The position numbers were made by a program, and so were the translations under genes. The notes below the pieces were generated by a model. The model made no database searches. It was not told the origin of the DNA and saw only the letters and a program-made list of their open reading frames with translations. A stretch of DNA of 64,000 nt from Winogradskyella psychrotolerans (GTDB taxonomy: Bacteria > Bacteroidota > Bacteroidia > Flavobacteriales > Flavobacteriaceae), in NCBI RefSeq assembly GCF_018860565.1, contig NZ_JAHKPS010000022.1, forward strand, positions 671,195-735,194, given 5' to 3'. Below are positions 1 through 9,268 of this stretch, piece by piece. Every line of letters starts with the position of its first letter. Within the stretch, counting starts at the first letter, position 1.

Positions 1-418
1 AGAGTTGACTTAAAGGGTCAAATAAACTAATTAAACCCGTGTTTTCTGCTCCATCTGTACCCAAACCTAGATATTTAGGAAAGAAATAAAGTACAATATA
101 GAAGGTGGTTAAAATTACACCAACAATCCAACCCCAAACTCCACGAGAGGAAATAGATTTAAACCAAACACCATCATTCTTTATGCCTTCTAGTTTTGTA
201 AGGTAAGCTTCTCTAGAATACATGATAATACCGCCAATTATAGATCCTAACGACAGTGTAAGAAATAAACCTTTATTGGGGAAATTAGTATTAAAAAGTG
301 CTAAGGCTAAAATAAATAAGCCAATAACACCTATGGCAAGAGCTACTTTTTGTTTGTTATTAATATCTAAAGCATCCGGTTTTGCTAAAGACATACTGTG
401 GTTTAATTTATTGCTCAT
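1..418 (-). CDS. Membrane protein, N-terminal part only (cut by window edge)
   Basis: The ATG at 418 opens a frame that runs off the left edge, so only about 139 residues are visible. After a polar start (MSNKLNHSMSLAKPDALD) there are two hydrophobic segments at about residues 28-65, a short soluble stretch (EGIKNDGVWFKSISSRG), then another hydrophobic segment (GWIVGVILTTFYIVLYFF). It begins 2 bases after the stop of the FAD oxidoreductase gene, so the two are very likely co-transcribed. From memory this N-terminus resembles flavobacterial membrane-bound 4Fe-4S proteins of the YccM/NosR type, which would suit an oxidoreductase partner. The cysteine clusters that would prove this lie outside the window. 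Confidence 0.6.
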   Translation of the reverse strand, partial: MSNKLNHSMSLAKPDALDINNKQKVALAIGVIGLFILALALFNTNFPNKGLFLTLSLGSIIGGIIMYSREAYLTKLEGIKNDGVWFKSISSRGVWGWIVGVILTTFYIVLYFFPKYLGLGTDGAENTGLISLFDPLSQL

Positions 419-420
419 TT

Positions 421-1725
421 TTATACTGGTTGTAACTGGTTAGTGTAGGCTTTTAAAATTTTGGTTTCAAATCTTGAGTAAAATTCAGGATCAAAGTTGG
501 CTTCAGAGAGGTGATTCATCACGTAATCTACATCGCGTTTCTCAGTAAGCCATTGATCAAAAACGTCATGGCGCATTCTAATGCCGAAGGTATTGATACC
601 TAAAAATTCGTTAGTGTCTTTATGATAAGCAACAGTTATACATTTGGTGTCGTCTTCATGTTTCCAATGAAAATGTTGTTCGTATTCTGGTCGTCCGCGT
701 TCGCCAAATACCCAACCATAGGTTTGATATTCGATATCTAAAAATTTAGCAGAATTAAACCAATGACCTGGTTTGTATTCCATTTTATTTCCGCAAATGG
801 TTTGTGCTAAGGTTTCACCCATCATACGGCCAGTGTACCAAACGGCTTCAATTGGTCTTCGGTTTCCAATGGCTTCATGCTGTTCGGCACAATCACCAAT
901 AGCATAGACATCTGGAATGTTGGTTTCTAAAAAACGATTCACTTTAACACCACGCCCTATTTCAATATCAGAATCTTTTAAAAAATCAATATTTGGTGTA
1001 ACTCCTGCAGTTAAGCCAACCACATTACATTCTAGTTCTTCTCCGGTTTCTTCAATAATAACCGATTTTACATTGCCATTATCGTCTGAGTTAATGGCTT
1101 TCAGATTTGTAGAAAGTCGTAAATCGATATGATGATTTTTAATGTGCCTGTTAATCATTTCACTTTCTCCTTTGGGCAATACACCATTCCAAAAGCTGTC
1201 TTCCCTAACCAGAAATGTTACAGGAATACTTCGGCTATTCAACATTTCAGCCAATTCAATACCTATTAATCCACCTCCAACAATTACAGCACGTTTGCAG
1301 ACCTCATTATTGGGTGCATGTACTTCTAGATTTTCTAAATCTTGCTTGTGGTACATGCCCATAACACCGTTTAAATCTTGTCCTGGCCAACCAAATTTAT
1401 TGGGTTTACTTCCTGTTGCAATAATTAATTTATCGTATTGCAAAGTGTCTCCTTCAGCAAAATGAAGGGTTTTAGTATTTGTTTCAACCTGTTTTACATA
1501 CCCTTTTTTAAGTTCAATTCTGTTTTTTTTCCAGAACCAATTCTCGTAAGGTTGTGTGTGTTCAAACTTCATATGTCCCATATAAACGTACATTAATGCG
1601 GTACGAGAGAAGAAATAATCGGCTTCGGCAGAGACGATGGTTATTCTTTTATCGGATAGTTTTCTGATGTGTCTTGCAAGTGTAACTCCAGAAATGCCGT
1701 TGCCAATAATAACGATGTGTTCCAT
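421..1725 (-). CDS. FAD/NAD-dependent pyridine nucleotide-disulfide family oxidoreductase
   Basis: This 434-residue cytoplasmic flavoprotein has the three expected nucleotide-binding sites. The FAD-binding GNGISG is at residues 8-13, the NAD(P)-binding GGGLIG is at 150-155, and the C-terminal FAD motif AIGDCA is at 275-280. No redox-active CxxxxC is visible after the first motif, so it fits the ferredoxin/rubredoxin/nitrite reductase-like class rather than the thioredoxin or lipoamide reductases. The C-terminal part (about 310-434) is rich in aromatic residues and does not resemble the usual dimerisation domain. It is followed after 2 bases by a membrane protein gene that may be its electron-transfer partner. 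The substrate is unknown. Confidence 0.85.
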   Translation of the reverse strand: MEHIVIIGNGISGVTLARHIRKLSDKRITIVSAEADYFFSRTALMYVYMGHMKFEHTQPYENWFWKKNRIELKKGYVKQVETNTKTLHFAEGDTLQYDKLIIATGSKPNKFGWPGQDLNGVMGMYHKQDLENLEVHAPNNEVCKRAVIVGGGLIGIELAEMLNSRSIPVTFLVREDSFWNGVLPKGESEMINRHIKNHHIDLRLSTNLKAINSDDNGNVKSVIIEETGEELECNVVGLTAGVTPNIDFLKDSDIEIGRGVKVNRFLETNIPDVYAIGDCAEQHEAIGNRRPIEAVWYTGRMMGETLAQTICGNKMEYKPGHWFNSAKFLDIEYQTYGWVFGERGRPEYEQHFHWKHEDDTKCITVAYHKDTNEFLGINTFGIRMRHDVFDQWLTEKRDVDYVMNHLSEANFDPEFYSRFETKILKAYTNQLQPV

Positions 1726-1822
1726 ATAATTGAGGTTGTTGATATGGACTATAGGTCGAAGCTTTTGTTAAAACCTTAATCTATTAGTCGAATTTCTTTA
1801 AATTTAGGCATAATTTTATAGT

Positions 1823-2830
1823 ATGCGATATCTTATTTACTTTCTTTTGAGCGTTATTGTTATAAGTTGTGCTGCTGCAAAATACAAGCCTTTAAAAATA
1901 AATGGTGTCAGTTTTGTTGCAGCTAAAGATGCTATTGATAGTACACATACCAAACCTGTTGTTAATATAAATGCTAATGCTGCAGCCGTTATGCCTTTTG
2001 GTTTTATAAAGGATGTTAATCACCCTGAAATAATTCATAATACAGACCGTCAGTGGTTTGGTGAGACTAGAGCTGGTGCTAAGCAATACATAGAAACGTT
2101 ACATAAAGACCATGTTGAGGTGATGATAAAACCTCAAATTTGGATTTGGCATGGAGAATTTACAGGTTTATTAAAAATGAATACTGAAGCAGATTGGAAG
2201 TTGTTAGAGTCCTCATACTCTAGTTTTATTCTTGAATATGCAGAATTGGCAGAAGAGCTAAACGTAGAAGTGTTTTGTATTGGTACTGAACTTGAAGAAT
2301 TTGTTAAAAATAGACCAGAGTATTGGCAGCAATTAATTAAGGAGATTCGAGCAGTTTATTCAGGGAAACTAACTTACGCTGCTAATTGGGATGAATTCTG
2401 GACCACACCGTTTTGGTCAGAATTAGATTATGTAGGCATTGATGCTTATTTTCCGGTGAGCGATATGCAAACACCAACAATTGAAGATTGTATTAAAGGC
2501 TGGGAAAAACATAAACAAGGTTTAAAAGCATTTTCTGAAAAATTAGACCGACCTATTTTATTTACAGAGTTTGGTTATAGAAGTGTTGATTATTCTGCTA
2601 AAGAACCTTGGCGCTATGATCGCTCTATGACTTCTGTGAATTTTGAAGCTCAAAACAATGCCACCCAAGCTTTATTTGAAGCCGTATGGCAAGAAGATTG
2701 GTTTGCTGGTGGTTATTTATGGAAATGGTTTATAGAACATCATAAAGCTGGAGGATTGGAAGACAATCAGTTTACTCCACAGAATAAGCCCGTTGAAGAC
2801 ATTATAAAGGCGCATTATAGTCAGTTTTAA
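1823..2830 (+). CDS. GH113-like glycoside hydrolase, lipoprotein
   Basis: This 335-residue protein starts with a lipoprotein signal whose lipobox VISC places Cys16 as the lipidated residue, so it should be anchored in the cell envelope. The rest fits a TIM barrel of the GH113 (beta-mannanase-like) group. GTELEEF places a likely acid/base glutamate at Glu156, and ILFTEFGY places a likely nucleophile at Glu249. Trp and Tyr residues (QIWIWHGEF, DYVGIDAYF, GGYLWKWF) would line a sugar-binding cleft. It is divergent from the oxidoreductase gene and 59 bases ahead of the barrel protein gene on the same strand. No SusCD or other carbohydrate enzyme is adjacent, so the substrate is open. Confidence 0.8.
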   Translation: MRYLIYFLLSVIVISCAAAKYKPLKINGVSFVAAKDAIDSTHTKPVVNINANAAAVMPFGFIKDVNHPEIIHNTDRQWFGETRAGAKQYIETLHKDHVEVMIKPQIWIWHGEFTGLLKMNTEADWKLLESSYSSFILEYAELAEELNVEVFCIGTELEEFVKNRPEYWQQLIKEIRAVYSGKLTYAANWDEFWTTPFWSELDYVGIDAYFPVSDMQTPTIEDCIKGWEKHKQGLKAFSEKLDRPILFTEFGYRSVDYSAKEPWRYDRSMTSVNFEAQNNATQALFEAVWQEDWFAGGYLWKWFIEHHKAGGLEDNQFTPQNKPVEDIIKAHYSQF

Positions 2831-2889
2831 TTTAAAGTTTTGTAATGCTATAAGGTATTTAACGTCTGAGAGTTCAATTACTAATATGT

Positions 2890-4167
2890 ATGAACTTAAA
2901 ATCAATATTATTTATAGTAATACTTTGTTTAGGGTGTTTAAGCTATTCACAAGATATCGTCATTGCTGAAGTTGAAATTGAAGGCAATAAACGTACTAAG
3001 ACTAAGTTTTTAAAACGTTTAGCTTTTGTAAAGAAAGGAAGCATGGTAGATTCTACTATAATAGCTGCAGATGTAAGACGTTTTAAGTTGTTAGCTTCTG
3101 TTGCTAGTGCCTCGTCAAAATTAGAAAAAATTGAAGATGAAAACTACAGACTTATCTATACGATTGTTGAAAATTTTGCTATTATTCCTGGGCTAAATGT
3201 ATCTCAAGATAATAATGATGATTTTGCATTTAGAACATCTGTTTTCGATTTCAACTTTCTTGGGCAAAACCAAATATTGGGTGGGTTTTATGCGAGAAAT
3301 GTGTTTGATTCTTATGGGTTTTATTGGGAGGCACCCAATTTATTTACAAGAAAATTAGGAGTCGGTATTAATTACCAAAACAATGTATTACAAGATCCTA
3401 TCTTTTTTGAAGATGGACGTGATGTTAATTATAAATCCACAAGTAGTGCCTTTGAATTAAGATTGATGTATGAACATAATTTTAAGAATAGATTCGAAAT
3501 TGGTATAAACGTCGCTAATGAAGATTATAATTATTTGAGCGGAAATCTACCTCAAAGCATTCCAGAAAAATTAGGTGTCGATAGGGTAAGGGTTGTTGGT
3601 GAGTATGAGCATAACAATATTACCAATGAGTATCAATACATAGATGGGTTTAGAAGTGTTTTTACTTACAGTTTTACATTGCATTCTAATGGTGACAACG
3701 CATTGTTACGTAACTTTTTTATTGGTAGAAACGATTTTGAATATTTTAAACGTATTGGTAATAAAGGAAATTGGGCTAATAGACTTCGTTTAGGATATGC
3801 TACTAATGATACAACTCCATTTGCACCATTTGCATTAGATAATCAACTTAACTTAAGAGGAGTTGGAAATACCATTGATAGAGGTACGGCCTCTGTAGTA
3901 TTAAATACAGAATACAGACATACAATACTAGAAAAAGGATGGTTTGCCATGCAAGCGAATGCATTTATCGATGCTGGTACGTGGCAAGAGCCAGGTGGTA
4001 ATCTCGGAGATTTAATTGAAGGAGAAAAAGCAAGCGGATTCACTGGTTTAGGTGTTCGGTTTATTCACAAGCGTATTTTTAATGCTGTCTTTCGTATAGA
4101 TTATGGTGTTGGAATAGGAAAAAAAGCGAATAATGGTATTGTCTTTGGAATAGGGCAGTATTTTTAA
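2890..4167 (+). CDS. Outer-membrane BamA/TamA-like (surface antigen) barrel protein
   Basis: This 425-residue protein has an N-terminal signal peptide (about residues 1-20, ending SYSQ). A single POTRA-like domain follows (IAEVEIEGNKRTKTKFLKR, about 24-95), and the rest consists of alternating aromatic and polar strands typical of a 16-strand Omp85 barrel, ending in phenylalanine (IGQYF) as outer-membrane barrels do. It is much shorter than BamA, which has five POTRA domains, so it is an accessory Omp85 family member of unknown client. It follows the GH113 lipoprotein gene by 59 bases and is closed by a hairpin at 4175-4210. The full TamL of this genome lies elsewhere in the window (28420-30702). 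Confidence 0.8.
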   Translation: MNLKSILFIVILCLGCLSYSQDIVIAEVEIEGNKRTKTKFLKRLAFVKKGSMVDSTIIAADVRRFKLLASVASASSKLEKIEDENYRLIYTIVENFAIIPGLNVSQDNNDDFAFRTSVFDFNFLGQNQILGGFYARNVFDSYGFYWEAPNLFTRKLGVGINYQNNVLQDPIFFEDGRDVNYKSTSSAFELRLMYEHNFKNRFEIGINVANEDYNYLSGNLPQSIPEKLGVDRVRVVGEYEHNNITNEYQYIDGFRSVFTYSFTLHSNGDNALLRNFFIGRNDFEYFKRIGNKGNWANRLRLGYATNDTTPFAPFALDNQLNLRGVGNTIDRGTASVVLNTEYRHTILEKGWFAMQANAFIDAGTWQEPGGNLGDLIEGEKASGFTGLGVRFIHKRIFNAVFRIDYGVGIGKKANNGIVFGIGQYF

Positions 4168-4174
4168 CGAGACT

Positions 4175-4210
4175 CAAAACAAGCAAGAGCTCTGCTCGAA
4201 GCTTGTTTTG
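4175..4210 (+). terminator. Hairpin between convergent genes
   Basis: CAAAACAAGC (4175-4184) pairs with GCTTGTTTTG (4201-4210), and an inner GAGC/GCTC pair extends the stem. It lies 8 bases after the barrel protein stop and ahead of the convergent gene's stop at 4237. It can form on either strand and probably serves both genes. The T-run after it is weak. Confidence 0.6.
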
Positions 4211-4236
4211 TTATCTCAATGTATTGTTCTTATTTA

Positions 4237-5766
4237 TTACTCGATATCAATGGCCTTAAAATCTTTTAAAGCTTTATTAGGTTCAATAATATTATAACCC
4301 TTCCAAAACTCAGGATCGTATTGGTTTAATTGGGTTGGAGTAACAAGTGATTTTTCTTTGAAATTTTTAAAATCTGATTCAGATATAGCATCAGTTTCAA
4401 AAACTACAAGTTCTGTTTTTTCAATATTTCTAACGATAAAGTGAATGTCTCCTTTTAATTCATTTTGTTTACGTCTGCCTTTTACATTTTTATTTTTCTC
4501 TACAATTTTAAAAGGTCGTTTAATGCCAACGCGTTCGCCTAAAGACTCATCTCTGTATTTTAAAGTGTATTTATCATTGTCATTTTTTTGAAAGATTATT
4601 GTGCCTTCCTTTAAGTATTTTTTCATGGAAATGCCAAGAAGAGAAAACTTACTTAGTGGTTTTACATTTTTATAATCAACTCTTACAACTGCAAAATCTT
4701 CAGTATTCACATACATGGTGCCAGAAAAGTCTTCACTGCGTTTGGGCTTAAACGGAATCACATACACAAACATATCATTGATATACGCATAATCTGCAAT
4801 TTCAAATTCATAACGTCTCGATTTATGAATAAAGTTAAGATCATTATCTTCATCAATAAAGTTGTTGTTTTCAAAATTATGAATCATCATTTTTCGCCAA
4901 TGTAAAAAGCCAATTTTACGAATAGAATCTCTTTTCTTTTGTTCGGCAAGTAAGGCATCTGTCGCGGCTTCATTTTTTTTATTTGTATCTCCAAATAAAG
5001 AAGAATCCATTTCCTCTTTTACACTAAACCAACCCGATTTTATTTTAAAATACGAATCGCGTTTTACATACTTTTTAAAGATGTCATTAAAACGTTTTTC
5101 ATAATTATCTAGGTTAATGTCTTTAGATTTATCATATAAACGACAAGCTTTTAGAATCTCCATTTTTTGAGAGGCCTTTGGTTCAATTTCACCGTAGATC
5201 TCACCTAAAATTTCAGTGTGATTACTATTGTTTTTAGGCATTATATGAAGCAAACTATCTATGAATTGCTGGTTAAATTCTGGTATGGTCGATTTTTCTA
5301 AACTCACATCGTATTTGTCCATTTCAGTATAATAGGATGTCCTATAAAAGAGCTTGCGTTTGTTATAGCTGAAGTCATAATTTACCGTTAAGCCTTCTTT
5401 TATTTTATCTAAAACTTCGTCGATGGTGTAATTTTTATTGGTGACTAGCACTTCCGATAAATCCACAGATTTTGACTCTAAATAAATAGAAGAATTGTTG
5501 AAGTTAAATAGTGAAATTCGTTTTTCTTCATACCCTAAACAACTTATCATTAATGAGTCTGTTGCTCTAATAGCACGTTTAATTGTAATATTAAATTCCC
5601 CATTATCATTACTAATAACACCTGTTTTTGAGTTAAATTGAATAGTTGCAAAAGGAATGGGTTGTTCTGTTTTTGCATCTAATAATGTTGAAGAAAAAGT
5701 TTCCTGTCCGTAAGATTGCGACACTATGCATAGGATAATCGCAATGATGATTTGATTGATTTTCAT
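4237..5766 (-). CDS. CarboxypepD_reg-like domain protein, exported
   Basis: This 509-residue protein has a signal peptide (MKINQIIIAIILCIVSQSYGQ) followed by a carboxypeptidase-regulatory-like beta-sandwich at about residues 22-105, recognised from LDAKTEQPIPFATI, SNDNGEF and ISCLGYE. The remainder (about 110-509) is a long mixed alpha/beta region rich in Lys, Asp and Asn with no enzyme motif that I recognise. Bacteroidota carry many such proteins, often linked to the outer membrane or peptidoglycan, mostly of unknown role. It has no operon partner: it converges on the barrel protein gene and diverges from the phosphatase gene. The function is not assigned. Confidence 0.75.
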   Translation of the reverse strand: MKINQIIIAIILCIVSQSYGQETFSSTLLDAKTEQPIPFATIQFNSKTGVISNDNGEFNITIKRAIRATDSLMISCLGYEEKRISLFNFNNSSIYLESKSVDLSEVLVTNKNYTIDEVLDKIKEGLTVNYDFSYNKRKLFYRTSYYTEMDKYDVSLEKSTIPEFNQQFIDSLLHIMPKNNSNHTEILGEIYGEIEPKASQKMEILKACRLYDKSKDINLDNYEKRFNDIFKKYVKRDSYFKIKSGWFSVKEEMDSSLFGDTNKKNEAATDALLAEQKKRDSIRKIGFLHWRKMMIHNFENNNFIDEDNDLNFIHKSRRYEFEIADYAYINDMFVYVIPFKPKRSEDFSGTMYVNTEDFAVVRVDYKNVKPLSKFSLLGISMKKYLKEGTIIFQKNDNDKYTLKYRDESLGERVGIKRPFKIVEKNKNVKGRRKQNELKGDIHFIVRNIEKTELVVFETDAISESDFKNFKEKSLVTPTQLNQYDPEFWKGYNIIEPNKALKDFKAIDIE

Positions 5767-5938
5767 GATGAAGGATTGATTGGTTGATTTACAGCCAAAG
5801 TATAAGATTGATAGATTTTATAAACCCGATTTAAACTTTTATTAAGTAAGATTTATCTTAAATTTAACAACTTTAAGAATATTTAAGAGTGATTTTTAAT
5901 TAAAATGAACTTTCAGCTTTAATAAAAATAGAAATAAA

Positions 5939-6673
5939 ATGCGAACATTAGCCGTTGGAGATATACATGGAGGATTAAGAGGTTTAATTCAAATTATAGA
6001 AAGAGCAAACGTTAGCTCAGAGGATACATTGATTTTTTTAGGAGATTATGTTGATGGTTGGAGTCAATCGGCTCAAGTCATTCAATATTTAATTGAGTTG
6101 TCTAAAACCAATACCTGTATTTTTATAAAAGGAAATCATGATGTATGGTGTCAAAATTGGTTGGCTTCGGGTGTTGTAAATGATATTTGGTTTAATAACG
6201 GAGGAAAAGAAACTATTGAAAGTTATGAGACATTTTCTAAAGAAGAAAAACTAATACATCTCGATTTTTTTGATGCTATGGCCTTATATCACATTGATGC
6301 CGAAAACCGCCTATTTCTTCATGCTGGTTTTACATCTATGCATGGTGTGGAGCGCGAATTACATAAAGAAAACTTCTATTTTGATAGAACGCTTTGGGAA
6401 ATGGCATTAACGCTAGATAAAAATATCCAACAAGGTTCAGTGCGTTATCCTAATCGCTTAAAGCATTATTCTGAAATTTATATTGGTCATACACCAACCA
6501 TTAATTTTGGTGAAAACCAACCAATGCATTGTGCTAATGTCTGGAATGTTGATACAGGAGCCACCTTTACAGGGAAATTATCTGCTATTGATATAGATAC
6601 AAAAGCCATTTTTCAAAGTGATAAACTAATGGATTTGTATCCAAATGAAATAGGACGAAATAAGAAAAAGTAA
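5939..6673 (+). CDS. Calcineurin-type metallophosphoesterase (PPP-like serine/threonine phosphatase family)
   Basis: This 244-residue cytoplasmic protein keeps all the two-metal phosphoesterase motifs: GDIHG at residues 7-11, GDYVDG at 35-40, GNHD at 65-68, then FLHAGF and YIGHTPT for the later histidine ligands. The GDYVDG form is typical of the PPP/diadenosine tetraphosphatase branch. It is monocistronic, reads toward the arsenosugar-type locus and stops 7 bases short of the convergent glycosyltransferase gene, with no obvious terminator between. The substrate (phosphoprotein or Ap4A) cannot be told from sequence alone. Confidence 0.88.
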   Translation: MRTLAVGDIHGGLRGLIQIIERANVSSEDTLIFLGDYVDGWSQSAQVIQYLIELSKTNTCIFIKGNHDVWCQNWLASGVVNDIWFNNGGKETIESYETFSKEEKLIHLDFFDAMALYHIDAENRLFLHAGFTSMHGVERELHKENFYFDRTLWEMALTLDKNIQQGSVRYPNRLKHYSEIYIGHTPTINFGENQPMHCANVWNVDTGATFTGKLSAIDIDTKAIFQSDKLMDLYPNEIGRNKKK

Positions 6674-6680
6674 GCAATAC

Positions 6681-7433
6681 TTAACAAATATTTTTTTTGT
6701 AATAATAGAGTAGGTCTTGAGCAGACGCACCAAACCATTTCTTTACATAAATCGTCCAAAAATGATATTGTAGTTTCCAAACTCCGTGCTTACGATAAAG
6801 TCGTGCTGAGGTTGTCAATTTTTTATTGATGACTGTAAATTCATTCCGAGCGTACAATTCATTAATCAGAATATTGTCTTCGTAGATAATATAGTTCTCG
6901 TTATAACCACCAATATCGTAGAACAGTGTTTTTGTAATAAACTGACTTTGGTCGCCACCTCTACTAGCACGCCAAGAAAATTGGGTAAGCCAACTGGCTA
7001 AACGTAACCACCAATGGTTACTGTCAAACTGCATTCTAAAACAACCTGCTTGATTACCTTTTTGAACTTCATTTAGAATAAATTGATCAAAATCTTTAGG
7101 TGGAAAAGAATCGGCATGAAGAAAATATAAAATACTTCCAGTTGCATGCTTTGCACCAAAATTCATTTGTTTTGCTCTTCCTTTGTCTGAAGATAGTAAC
7201 TTTATGTCTGGTCGAGCGCAGTCGAGACCTTTTAATTGGTTTGAATTCACTTCAGACCTGTCAGGTTTCAAAAATCGGACAGGTCTAAGTATGTCCAAAG
7301 TACCATCTGTACTACCTCCATCAACCACAATAATTTCAGAAATGTTCTTAGACGACGAATTCTCTATTAAATGTGTTAACAAACGGCTAATAGTATCAGC
7401 CTCATTTAAAACAGGAATAATAATACTAATCAT
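6681..7433 (-). CDS. TIGR04283-type glycosyltransferase (arsenosugar-associated), carrying an in-frame repeat insertion
   Basis: This 250-residue GT-A fold family 2 glycosyltransferase starts with SIIIPVLNEAD and has the nucleotide-sugar motif DGGSTDGT at residues 38-45, KGRAKQMN at about 84-91, and FLHADS, which takes the place of the DxD. These are hallmarks of the TIGR04283 family that accompanies ArsS. Residues of about 50-75 are unusual. They are encoded by a 33-base palindromic repeat (7254-7286, read RPVRFLKPDRS) and a second palindrome (7210-7229, read GLDCAR). Both are intergenic-type repeats that have kept the frame open, so the loop between the second beta-strand and KGRA is about 25 residues longer than expected. 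It is the last gene of the minus-strand run. Confidence 0.85.
   Translation of the reverse strand: MISIIIPVLNEADTISRLLTHLIENSSSKNISEIIVVDGGSTDGTLDILRPVRFLKPDRSEVNSNQLKGLDCARPDIKLLSSDKGRAKQMNFGAKHATGSILYFLHADSFPPKDFDQFILNEVQKGNQAGCFRMQFDSNHWWLRLASWLTQFSWRASRGGDQSQFITKTLFYDIGGYNENYIIYEDNILINELYARNEFTVINKKLTTSARLYRKHGVWKLQYHFWTIYVKKWFGASAQDLLYYYKKNIC
7210..7229. repeat. Small palindrome inside a glycosyltransferase gene
   Basis: The plus strand reads GGTCGAGCGCAGTCGAGACC. The core (GTCGAG, CTCGAC in the other sense) is of the kind repeated between genes in flavobacteria. Here it is translated in frame as part of residues 69-75 of the glycosyltransferase. Confidence 0.6.
7254..7286. repeat. 33-base palindromic repeat (family A), in frame inside a gene
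   Basis: The ends AGACCTGTC and GACAGGTCT pair perfectly over 9 bases. Length and layout match the copies at 59173-59205 and 61006-61038. It is exactly 11 codons long and has no stop in the frame used by the glycosyltransferase gene (residues 50-60). Confidence 0.8.
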
Positions 7434-7465
7434 ACAGTACTTACGATAAGTTAATGATCATAGTT

Positions 7466-8326
7466 TTAATCATTTAAATTCCAATTGTAATCGGTATAGC
7501 TTTTTTTAGCAGATGAAGAAATGGTAATGTCTGAGTATTGATTTAAGAAATCAATTAAGCTACTATCTTGCTCAAAATCCTTTTTAAACCACTTAAATAT
7601 TTTTGAAATCTTGATGTTGTCTTTAGACAATTCGTTTTTAGACGTATCCGCTAAAAATTCTTTTGTAGCATGGGTTAATTGTGCATCTAAGTTTGAAGCT
7701 GTAAATGCTGTATTCTGAAGTTTAGGACATGATACAGAAGCACAAACAATAGCAAAATGAATTCTAGGTTCATTCATTTTTCTTAGTATTTTATGCTCAA
7801 TATCGTTTAGATTTTGCCAAGTATCACCCAATTTCCAAAGCCTTTGATCCCAAGGATCTTTAATGTCTTTAATACTTTTTGTTGGGTAATTTCTGAGGAT
7901 TAAATCTATGGTTAAAGCGTTGTAAGCATTAATCCAATAGGCGAGTTTGTCGTTCTTAGTCCAATCATCATTAGGTTGATGTGATTTTAATAAATCAATA
8001 TAACGTTGTAATGTTTTTGATTCAGCTTTAAGACCTTTGTAATTTACATTTCCATTCTCTGAAACATACTTTTTTAACAATGCATTAAAAATAGCATGAT
8101 CAAAAGCTTCCGTATAAATAAGCTCTGTAGTTATTGTAATGCCATCATTACTGATGCTACCATCTTCTCCTAAGTTTCTTTTAGTATAATTATTGTCTTT
8201 TTTTTGTTCTGTAAAAACAACATCAGAAGCATTCGCTTCTATAGCTTTATCTTGAGTTATCTGCTGCAATCCACTACACGATAACGTAAATATTAAAGTG
8301 ACAATTAAGGCTGATAAATATTTCAT
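7466..8326 (-). CDS. DUF547 domain lipoprotein
   Basis: This 286-residue protein has a lipoprotein signal with the lipobox TLSC (Cys17), so it is probably envelope-anchored. The DUF547 core covers about residues 70-260 and shows the family motifs KLAYWINAYNALTIDLIL and IHFAIVCASVSCPKL; the latter holds a CxxxxC pair. DUF547 has no established activity. The fold has been compared to papain-like enzymes because of the conserved Cys and His, which is an inference. It sits between the sterol desaturase-like gene (27 bases upstream) and the TIGR04283 glycosyltransferase gene, as DUF547 genes often do in ArsS loci. Confidence 0.85.
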   Translation of the reverse strand: MKYLSALIVTLIFTLSCSGLQQITQDKAIEANASDVVFTEQKKDNNYTKRNLGEDGSISNDGITITTELIYTEAFDHAIFNALLKKYVSENGNVNYKGLKAESKTLQRYIDLLKSHQPNDDWTKNDKLAYWINAYNALTIDLILRNYPTKSIKDIKDPWDQRLWKLGDTWQNLNDIEHKILRKMNEPRIHFAIVCASVSCPKLQNTAFTASNLDAQLTHATKEFLADTSKNELSKDNIKISKIFKWFKKDFEQDSSLIDFLNQYSDITISSSAKKSYTDYNWNLND

Positions 8327-8353
8327 GTATGGTGTTTTTAGGTGTTAGATTTA

Positions 8354-9262
8354 CTATTCTGAACTCTTGATGTCCTGTTTTTTTGAAAACGCAGGATACA
8401 ATTCTTGTTTTAAAAAATCTTTAGGAAAATTTTCATCACCTTCAAAACCGAGTTCAATATCTCTACCATCGTGTGGTATATAATCGGTTTTAAAAATGTA
8501 ATCCCATAGACTTAACGTTAGTCCAAAATTTACACCATACCTTACATCTTCAGGTAATTCTTTGACATGATGCCAAATATGCATCTTAGGATTATTAAAA
8601 ATGTATTTTAAAAATCCATAATCCCAACCCAAATTAGCATGGTTAAGATGACCAATAGCAATACTAAAGAAATAAACAATAGCCACATCTTGTGCGTCAA
8701 AACCACCAATGATAGCAATAGGAATATAAAGTATAGATTTATAAACCACAGGTTCCATCCAGTGGTAGCGCAAGTGTGCCGCAAAGCCCATTTCTTTTAC
8801 AGAATGATGCACTTTGTGGAAATTCCAAAGCCATTCAAAACGATGCAAAAGGCGATGCGTATTCCATTGTACAAAATCTGAAACAATAAAAAAGATAAAT
8901 AAGCCTAACCATTTAGGAAGTTCATCAACATCAAAAAGTTGAAAGTTAGAAACAGATAGTCCAATAAGCCCTAAAACATCATTAAATAGTTCTGAAGCCG
9001 TATTAGATAAGGCAATAAAAACAATTAGATTCAATAAAAAGAAATTGAAAAACATGTAAAAGGTATCTAACCAGAAATCTTTTCGGAATAAGGCTTGGTC
9101 TTTACGCCAAGGAAATGCAATTTCAAGAATCCAAACTAAAACAGAAATAAGGATAAGACCATAAAAAAAGTTGTCCCAATGATTGAGGTCAATGAGTTCG
9201 TATTTGAGGTAATTCCAGTATCCTGAATAGGAATTTTTAATGAGGTCTATATACTTTTCCAT
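8354..9262 (-). CDS. Fatty acid hydroxylase / sterol desaturase family membrane enzyme
   Basis: This 302-residue integral membrane protein has four or five hydrophobic segments and the histidine-box signature of the di-iron fatty acid hydroxylase superfamily: HRLLH, then HKVHH, HLRYH, HLNH and HIWHH. These histidines would hold two irons on the cytoplasmic face for O2-dependent hydroxylation or desaturation of a lipid. Bacteroidota members act on unknown lipids. Its place inside the ArsS run raises the possibility that the product is lipid-linked (inference). The start codon at 9262 follows a palindrome (9269-9286) by 6 bases. Confidence 0.85.
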   Translation of the reverse strand: MEKYIDLIKNSYSGYWNYLKYELIDLNHWDNFFYGLILISVLVWILEIAFPWRKDQALFRKDFWLDTFYMFFNFFLLNLIVFIALSNTASELFNDVLGLIGLSVSNFQLFDVDELPKWLGLFIFFIVSDFVQWNTHRLLHRFEWLWNFHKVHHSVKEMGFAAHLRYHWMEPVVYKSILYIPIAIIGGFDAQDVAIVYFFSIAIGHLNHANLGWDYGFLKYIFNNPKMHIWHHVKELPEDVRYGVNFGLTLSLWDYIFKTDYIPHDGRDIELGFEGDENFPKDFLKQELYPAFSKKQDIKSSE

Positions 9263-9268
9263 AGGTGC

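Noticed and set aside
7183..7449. Plus-strand gene opposite the glycosyltransferase
   Set aside because: It is the shadow of the in-frame repeat region, and the minus-strand frame has the clear family motifs.
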